Origin: Acidobacteriota bacterium
GTDB lineage: Bacteria > Acidobacteriota > Terriglobia > Terriglobales > Acidobacteriaceae
Direction: 5' to 3'
Length of the DNA: 11,953 nt
NCBI GenBank assembly: GCA_021798655.1
Contig: JAJZFE010000314.1
Coordinates: 1-11,953 of the forward strand
Numbering within the stretch: position 1 is the first letter of the stretch; each line of letters opens with the position of its first letter. Below are positions 8,601 through 11,953 of this stretch, piece by piece. The position numbers and the translations under genes are program-made. The notes below the pieces were generated by a model. It had not been told where the DNA came from. It ran no database searches and was given only the letters and a program-made list of their open reading frames with translations.

Positions 8601-9267
8601 GCTCGACGCGTTCAACGTTGCCAACAACTATGGCGTGTTGAATGTTGATCGTCCGCAGGTCATCAATACGTCGTACGCGTTTGACCTGGGCACGCCTGTG
8701 CACAGCAACTGGCTTGTAGACGGGGTGGTGAACGGTTGGACGCTCTCCGGCACCACTACCTGGCAGTCCGGCGGCAACATGCAGGCCAATGTCAGCCAGA
8801 ACCTCGGCATGACGGTCTTCAACAGCGCGCTGGGTCACTACATCACGTCGAACACGTACTACGGCACGCCGTCGCAGACAGTGCTGCCGATCTTCAGCTG
8901 CAATCCGAACTCCGCTCTCAAGGCTTACCAGCACATCAACCTTGATTGCGTCACGGCTCCGCAGATCGGCCAGGTAGGTACACGGCAGGCCCCATACATC
9001 AGCCTGCCCGCCTACTTTGATACCGACCTTGGCCTCTTCAAGCGCTTCCACATCACGGAGCGTCAGGCTCTGGAGATTCGTGGAGATGCCTTCAACTTCC
9101 TCAATCACCCGTTGCCCGGCTACAGCGATACGAGCCTGGTGCAGCCGCGCCTGGTCACCACCGACAACAGAACCTTTACCTCGCAGGTTTCGAATGCAAC
9201 TCGTGGCATCACGAACGCGAAGTACACCCAACGCACCATGCTGCTCGCGATCAAGTACACGTTCTAG
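5665..9267 (+). CDS. TonB-dependent outer membrane receptor, Oar-like, with carboxypeptidase-regulatory-like domain
   Basis: A 1200-residue outer membrane beta-barrel protein expected to bind and import a large ligand using energy from TonB-ExbB-ExbD. The signal peptide spans about 1-31 (LLLFAAVLLAPMALA, cut before Gln). Residues about 34-117 form a carboxypeptidase-regulatory-like beta-sandwich (GTVQDGTGAVIPGAHVTLTN; TNGSGYFSIAGVVPGSYKV). A plug-like segment follows (RDIERLPLASRNVSELLKILPGV from about 150; YLLDGASIID; VINVISRSGTSDFHGQAYFYARN). The rest is long amphipathic barrel strands ending in the aromatic KYTF typical of BamA-recognised C-termini. I see no clear TonB box. This architecture is greatly expanded in Acidobacteriota and is usually annotated as Oar-like or as TonB-dependent receptor. 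Position directly after two glycosidases suggests an oligosaccharide ligand, though no SusD-type lipoprotein is nearby. A Gly-Cys-Ala-Cys-Trp motif sits at 225-229. Confidence 0.92.
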   Translation: MNTHTNSQIRHILRGVLLLFAAVLLAPMALAQTTANLSGTVQDGTGAVIPGAHVTLTNTATHEVRSMDTNGSGYFSIAGVVPGSYKVDIAATGFRGFEQPGISINPGDVRALTGLVLATGAASDSVTVASSSQAIAPEDSGERSALLNTRDIERLPLASRNVSELLKILPGVTSTANGAQNGTGFDFTDNGSSGSTVGVGLNTNGAPYRGGTAYLLDGASIIDPGCACWSIATVNPDMTQEVKVQSSNFGADSTQGPVVINVISRSGTSDFHGQAYFYARNAALNANTWLDKNGSTITPRPDAGYYYPGGSIGGPILIPHTDFNHNRKLLFWAGFESFRQTLPAASPLTSYVPTTAMRSGNFSLTDPANAALCADSTGNDFCQSLTGGFAPDGTPLTGTQIPAQYIDAGALALLKLFPAANADPTANGAGYNYFLQPTNTHNGYIYRGRVDYNINDRNKVFVSYQYGSDSETTVAHIYYNPGNAVAYPGGPLVSPVHSHVLSGSYIHVFGASATNELRVAAGWLDNPYTASNLGAMSKSTLGYNYGTIYSTASSLVPSINSDGARTLPDISQPDLFQQGGTYNSIKRSPSVADDFTFVYKRHTFKVGGYWAQAGNKQGTYGYPNGSLSYGSGAKIDQVTGLTIGTVNPLANFLMGISSGFTQASVNPVDDMHYDTGAGYVLDNWKILSRLTLNLGIRVEHIGRWQDGTGTGLAVWEPSRYAGDVASGKAYPGVYWHAIDSTLPNGGSPVQYLFAEPRLGLAYDVHGNGHTVIRGGWAAYRWNDQYNDYAGPLTTSQGVRTYNSNGGQAITLKEIGALGTNSASLGALPTSVYATSQNDNQVGVTYAYNFTVSQRLPYQMLFEAAYVGNTTKNILMGGQSNGSGVGGSGFINQNKIALGGLFQPDPVTGAPAPTDPENVPNIVDYYPYYKGYATNSISVASHVGYANYNGMQFSLVRQTGRNTYNVNYTFSRSLGIVGSTLDAFNVANNYGVLNVDRPQVINTSYAFDLGTPVHSNWLVDGVVNGWTLSGTTTWQSGGNMQANVSQNLGMTVFNSALGHYITSNTYYGTPSQTVLPIFSCNPNSALKAYQHINLDCVTAPQIGQVGTRQAPYISLPAYFDTDLGLFKRFHITERQALEIRGDAFNFLNHPLPGYSDTSLVQPRLVTTDNRTFTSQVSNATRGITNAKYTQRTMLLAIKYTF

Positions 9268-9290
9268 TCGCGACAGCAGTGCATCCCAAC

Positions 9291-9330
9291 CCCATAGGCA
9301 TCGCGGCGATTCAACCGCGATGCCTATGGG
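9291..9330. terminator. Strong hairpin terminator after the receptor gene, possibly bidirectional
   Basis: The arms at 9291-9306 (CCCATAGGCATCGCGG) and 9315-9330 are perfectly complementary over 16 bp around an 8-base loop (9307-9314). It starts 24 bases after the receptor stop. On the plus strand it is followed by CGTTTAAGG, a short T run only. It also sits 4 bases from the stop of a possible minus-strand gene remnant, so it could serve both directions. Confidence 0.8.
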
Positions 9331-9333
9331 CGT

Positions 9334-9584
9334 TTAAGGCTTCTGTGCGGGCGCATCCGGCAGCAGTGCGTGTCTGTCGCCCGCGTTCATGCTGGCATGT
9401 TGCCGCTCGATGTTGTCCAGCAGCCCTGCAAGAGGGGGCGTCGATCCCCTCCGGTGACGGCAACGGCTTCAACCGCATCCTTGATGCTGCCGTCACTGCG
9501 GGTCAGATTCGCATATGCAACGACCTGTCCCCGGCCAGATTGGTGCAACCACGTGCTAACCTCTTCGAGAACGGTGCTGTGCCG
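9334..9584 (-). pseudogene. Possible frameshifted remnant of a small minus-strand gene
   Basis: Two minus-strand open frames meet at the run of five G at 9434-9438 (five C on the coding strand). The upstream part reads TVLEEVSTWLHQSGRGQ, VVAYANLTRSDGS, IKDAVEAVAVTGGDRRP. The downstream part reads LAGLLDNIERQHASMN, AGDRHALLPDAPAQKP, then TAA at 9334-9336. Adding a single C to the run joins them into one frame of about 83 residues that reads like real protein, with low Cys and balanced composition, unlike the plus-strand frames here. The TAA lies 4 bases from the terminator hairpin, as expected for convergent genes. No in-frame ATG exists upstream; only a TTG (9546-9548) with a weak AGAGG could start it. 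I do not recognise the product. It may be a decayed or 5'-truncated gene, a sequencing error in a homopolymer, or chance. Confidence 0.3.
9432..9498 (+). other. Hairpin-forming leader upstream of the LacI gene
   Basis: GAGGGG (9432-9437) can pair with CCCCTC (9446-9451). Immediately after, GTGACGGCA (9454-9462) is perfectly complementary to TGCCGTCAC (9488-9496), extendable by one G-T and one C-G pair, with a 25-base loop. If transcription of the LacI gene starts upstream of this point, the leader would be strongly folded. The same bases overlap the possible minus-strand gene remnant, so the pairing may be incidental. I find no convincing promoter in 9331-9606. Confidence 0.3.
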
Positions 9585-9606
9585 TCATTGTGGCGGCGGC
9601 ATCGTG

Positions 9607-10713
9607 ATGGACCGACCCAGGATGAAGCGTTCGACCAAAAGTGTCAAAGGCGAGAGTGCGGGCAAGATCGACATACGCGGCGTCGCGGCGCGCGCGGGGG
9701 TGTCGATTGCGACGGTGTCGCGGACGATCAACCGTGTGCCGACGGTGGACCGCGCGCTGGCGGAGCGGGTGTGGGCGGTGGTGGAAGAGTTCAACTACAT
9801 GCCGAATACGCAGGCGCGGGCGCTGGTTTCGGGCAAGAGCCGGCTGCTGGGGCTGATCGTTTCGGAGATCACGAACCCGTTCTTTCCGGAGCTGATCCAC
9901 GAGTTTGAACAGGTGGCGGTGGAGCGCGGGTACGAGATTCTGATCGCGTCGACCAACTACGAGCGCAAGACGATGGAGCAGTGCGCGCGGCGGATGATGG
10001 AACGCAAGGTGGACGGCGTTGCGGTGATGACGTTCGGCATCGAAGACTTTCTATTCGACCGCTTTCGCGAGGACGAGATTCCGGTGGTGTTCGTGGATGC
10101 GGCTCCGGACCGGCCGCTGAGCCGCGCGCTGACGGTGGACTACCGTGCCGGAATCTACGAAGGGGTGCAGCATCTGGCGGTGCTGGGACACCGCAGGATC
10201 GGGTTTATCACGGGACCGCTGCGGCTGCGTTCCTCGGAGGCTCGGCGGGCGGCGTTCCTGGAGTGCCTGCGATCGACCGGCATCCAGGCAGAGCCTACAT
10301 GGATTGTGGAGGGGGAGCACACGCTGGAGAGCGGTCGCGACGCGATGACGAAGATCCTGGCACTGAAGGAGCGTCCGACGGCGATCATGTGCTCCAACGA
10401 CATGACGGCGATCGGCGTGCAGCACGCGCTCTTTGAGGCAGGGCTGAAGGTGCCGGAGGATTTTTCGCTGATCGGGTTCGACGACATTCACCTGGCGGAG
10501 TACACGATTCCGCCATTGACGACGGTGCGGATGTCCTGCAAGGACCTGGCGATGAATGCGGTGAATGCGCTGCTGCAGTCACTGCAGCCCGAGGATGCGA
10601 AGCCGCAGGGCATGATTCCGACTCGGCTGATCGTGCGCCAGACGACGGGCCTGCCGAAGGACGCACTGTCGGATTTGACGGCAAGGCCCAGGGTAGGCAG
10701 ACCGAGACGCTGA
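9607..10713 (+). CDS. LacI/GalR-family transcriptional regulator
   Basis: A 368-residue cytoplasmic sugar-responsive DNA-binding protein. The helix-turn-helix lies at about 20-46 (IRGVAARAGVSIATVSRTIN, recognition helix about 33-42). The hinge follows NYMPNTQARAL (63-73). A periplasmic-binding-protein-like sensor fold fills the rest, with GLIVSEITNPFFPELI (82-97), DGVAVMTFG, LGHRRIGFITGP, and near the end SNDMTAIGVQHALFEAGLKVP and LIGFDDIHLAEYTIPPLTTV. It is slightly longer than typical (330-350), with a basic N-terminal tail of about 19 residues and a basic C-terminal tail ending RPRR. The start is uncertain: ATG 9607 and ATG 9622 are both possible, and neither has a good Shine-Dalgarno. The frame extends up to 9370, but that part is Cys/Arg/Pro-rich and not credible. 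It follows the receptor in the same direction behind a terminator, so it is probably transcribed alone. Likely targets are the adjacent glycosidase-receptor genes, by inference from position. Confidence 0.92.
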   Translation: MDRPRMKRSTKSVKGESAGKIDIRGVAARAGVSIATVSRTINRVPTVDRALAERVWAVVEEFNYMPNTQARALVSGKSRLLGLIVSEITNPFFPELIHEFEQVAVERGYEILIASTNYERKTMEQCARRMMERKVDGVAVMTFGIEDFLFDRFREDEIPVVFVDAAPDRPLSRALTVDYRAGIYEGVQHLAVLGHRRIGFITGPLRLRSSEARRAAFLECLRSTGIQAEPTWIVEGEHTLESGRDAMTKILALKERPTAIMCSNDMTAIGVQHALFEAGLKVPEDFSLIGFDDIHLAEYTIPPLTTVRMSCKDLAMNAVNALLQSLQPEDAKPQGMIPTRLIVRQTTGLPKDALSDLTARPRVGRPRR

Positions 10714-10783
10714 GCGAGACGGCTGTTTTGGGGCGTTTTTTGGGGGCAAATGCGGGAAATCTTCAGGCCTCTTAAGAAAACGC

Positions 10784-10813
10784 TTGCTAGTTGCGCCTCA
10801 AGGCGGATATATT
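10784..10813 (+). promoter_or_regulatory. Candidate promoter of the Ig-like repeat gene with an inverted repeat in its spacer
   Basis: TTGCTA (10784-10789) and TATATT (10808-10813) are 18 bases apart and match the sigma70 consensus in 4/6 and 5/6 positions. CGCC-TCAA-GGCG (10794-10805) lies within the spacer and could be a small operator. Transcription would start near 10820, giving a leader of about 145 bases before the ATG at 10966. Confidence 0.45.
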
Positions 10814-10835
10814 TCGGGCGCTGAGAGATTTTGGA

Positions 10836-10889
10836 TGCATTGTGCTGGCTGATAGCTTCTGCAATGGTATTGATCGTGTGCATTGGTGC
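10836..10889 (+). repeat. Short direct repeat in the leader of the Ig-like repeat gene
   Basis: TGCATTGTGC (10836-10845) recurs as TGCATTGGTGC (10879-10889) with one extra G, 43 bases apart. Both copies lie downstream of the candidate promoter. Meaning unknown; it could arise by chance. Confidence 0.2.
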
Positions 10890-10924
10890 GCGTAGCCGGG
10901 AGCATGTGAGTCTGCAAAGAATAC

Positions 10925-10937
10925 GTTTTCTGAAAAC
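10925..10937. promoter_or_regulatory. Perfect palindrome GTTTTC-T-GAAAAC before the Ig-like repeat gene
   Basis: The 6-base arms GTTTTC (10925-10930) and GAAAAC (10932-10937) are perfect complements around a single T. The site is 28 bases before the ATG at 10966 and stands out as AT-rich in GC-rich surroundings. A DNA-binding dimer could use it as an operator. As RNA the one-base loop could not form fully, so a protein site is more likely than a hairpin. Confidence 0.35.
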
Positions 10938-10949
10938 CTGTACTGATTG

Positions 10950-10958
10950 AGGGAGAGG
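10950..10958 (+). promoter_or_regulatory. Ribosome binding site of the Ig-like repeat gene
   Basis: AGGGAGAGG is a strong purine-rich ribosome site ending 7 bases before the ATG at 10966. It fixes that start. Confidence 0.7.
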
Positions 10959-10965
10959 CCAACGG

Positions 10966-11953
10966 ATGATTTCGCAAAGGACTATTGCGCAAGAGGGTAT
11001 TTTGCACGCTGCTACAGCGACGAAGGGGTGGATTCGCAGGACGGCGGTAGCGGTGGCCGGTTCGACGTTGCTGTGGATGCTGGGCTGTAACGGTTCGACG
11101 CCGGGTCTGGTTTCTACCGCCGTTGCGGTGTCGGCGTCTTCGGCGAGCGTGAACGTGGGCACGGCGGTGACGCTGACGGCGACGTTCACGCCGGGTTCGC
11201 CGGCGGGTATCGGCACGATCACGTTTCTGGACGGCGGCAACCCTCTGCAGGTGGTGGACGTCACGGGGCAGACGACGGTAACGACGACAACGTCCAGTCT
11301 GGCGGCCGGTCCGCACTCGATCATGGCGGCGTACGGAGGCGATCCGGGACACGCAGCGTCGACGTCGGCGGCGGTGACGGTGAACGTGTACCAGCCGACG
11401 ACGACGACGCTGGCGGCGAGCCCGACGTTGGCGGCCGTGGGTGATCCGGTGACTTTGACGGCGACGGTAGCGGCGGGCAGTTCGGCGGCGACCGGCAGCG
11501 TCAGCTTCGCGAGCGGAGGTACGGTCTTAGGTTCGGCACCGCTGTCGACGACCGGCACGGCACAGACGGCTACGCTGGTGACGACGGCGCTCCCGTTGGG
11601 CACCGATGCCGTGGTCGCGACGTTTGCGGCGAGCGGGTCGTTTCTGGCGTCGACGTCGACTGCCGCGACGGTGCAGATTCACGCGGCGCTGATCAAGACG
11701 ACGCTGACCCTGGGAACCAATCCCGTGACGACGATCGCGTCCGGAACGCAGACGACGTTGACGGCCACGCTGGCACCTGCGTCGGCGGGAGCAAGCGCCG
11801 CAACGGGCACGGTTACGTTCTACGACGGCTCAGTGGTGCTGGGCGTTTCCAATGTAGTGGGCAACGTGGCCGTGCTTGGGACCAAGCAGTTCAACGTGGG
11901 AGCCAACTCGTTGAGCGCGGTGTACTCTGGCGACGTACTCTATGCGGGCTCGA
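10966..11953 (+). CDS. Bacterial Ig-like domain repeat protein, putative lipoprotein, 3' end cut by window edge
   Basis: 329 codons are visible and the frame is open at the window edge. The N-terminus has a long polar and basic segment (KGWIRR, about 20-25), a hydrophobic stretch VAVAGSTLLWMLG and Cys41. This is a plausible but non-canonical lipobox (Met-Leu-Gly-Cys), so it may be a lipoprotein. Three Ig-like repeats of roughly 90-97 residues follow: about 51-141, 142-238 and 242 to the edge. Each has VTLTATF/V or TLTATL, then GTITFLDGG, GSVSFASGG or GTVTFYDGS, then an A-A/T-Y/F-G/S-G/D-like end. This matches Big_3/Big_5-type Ig-like repeats found in large surface proteins of Acidobacteriota. 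Composition is strongly Thr/Ala/Val/Gly-rich, with heavy use of ACG and GCG codons. Role unknown; surface exposure or adhesion is likely. It probably has its own promoter and need not belong to the sugar-use genes. Confidence 0.85.
   Translation, partial: MISQRTIAQEGILHAATATKGWIRRTAVAVAGSTLLWMLGCNGSTPGLVSTAVAVSASSASVNVGTAVTLTATFTPGSPAGIGTITFLDGGNPLQVVDVTGQTTVTTTTSSLAAGPHSIMAAYGGDPGHAASTSAAVTVNVYQPTTTTLAASPTLAAVGDPVTLTATVAAGSSAATGSVSFASGGTVLGSAPLSTTGTAQTATLVTTALPLGTDAVVATFAASGSFLASTSTAATVQIHAALIKTTLTLGTNPVTTIASGTQTTLTATLAPASAGASAATGTVTFYDGSVVLGVSNVVGNVAVLGTKQFNVGANSLSAVYSGDVLYAGS

Noticed and set aside
8323..9231. Minus-strand open frame of 302 codons
   Set aside because: Antisense to the end of the receptor gene, which has a convincing C-terminal barrel strand; composition is Val/Arg-rich without motifs.
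9550..9555. CACGTG palindrome upstream of the LacI gene
   Set aside because: A six-base palindrome is expected often by chance and no flanking symmetry supports an operator.
9370..9606. Upstream extension of the LacI gene from a GTG
   Set aside because: The 79 added residues are Cys/Arg/Pro-rich and precede the helix-turn-helix, which normally lies near the N-terminus.
10711..10745. T-run after the LacI stop as an intrinsic terminator
   Set aside because: The T run at 10736-10741 has no stable hairpin directly before it.
10488..11603. Minus-strand open frame of 371 codons
   Set aside because: It overlaps both the LacI gene end and the Ig-like repeats; the Thr/Val-rich look is the mirror of the repetitive ACG/GCG codons.

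Overview
The window looks like chromosomal DNA of an Acidobacteriota member, probably class Terriglobia (Terriglobus, Granulicella or Edaphobacter-like). This is inferred from the GC-rich coding style, a very long Oar-type TonB-dependent receptor with an N-terminal carboxypeptidase-regulatory-like domain, the style of LacI regulator, and an N-terminal domain in the first gene that I recognise mainly from acidobacterial proteins. No database search was possible.

Layout: (1) 1-693, minus strand, 3'-truncated gene for a single-pass membrane protein whose cytoplasmic part reads like a winged-helix domain (CadC/ToxR-like layout). (2) 694-897, divergent control region with a good promoter for the minus-strand gene, two near-identical AT-rich repeats 20 bp apart and an inverted repeat that could be an operator. 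(3) 898-3141, exported GH3 beta-glycosidase. (4) 3138-5537, exported GH31 alpha-glycosidase, most like alpha-xylosidases, overlapping the GH3 stop codon. (5) 5538-5664, gap with two small hairpins. (6) 5665-9267, 1200-residue TonB-dependent receptor, closed by a strong 16-bp hairpin at 9291-9330. (7) 9331-9606, gap that may hold a frameshifted minus-strand gene remnant and the leader of the next gene. (8) 9607-10713, LacI-family repressor. (9) 10714-10965, gap with a plausible promoter and a GTTTTC-T-GAAAAC palindrome. (10) 10966-end, 3'-truncated protein built of repeated bacterial Ig-like domains with a possible lipobox.

Working model (inference): the receptor imports an oligosaccharide across the outer membrane, the GH31 enzyme removes alpha-linked (likely xylosyl) decorations, the GH3 enzyme trims beta-linked sugars, and the LacI protein and/or the membrane-anchored winged-helix protein senses sugar and controls the cluster. 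Alpha-xylosidase plus beta-glycosidase suggests xyloglucan fragments, but the substrate is not proven by sequence. No SusD partner, transporter of the inner membrane, RNA gene, CRISPR array or insertion sequence was seen.
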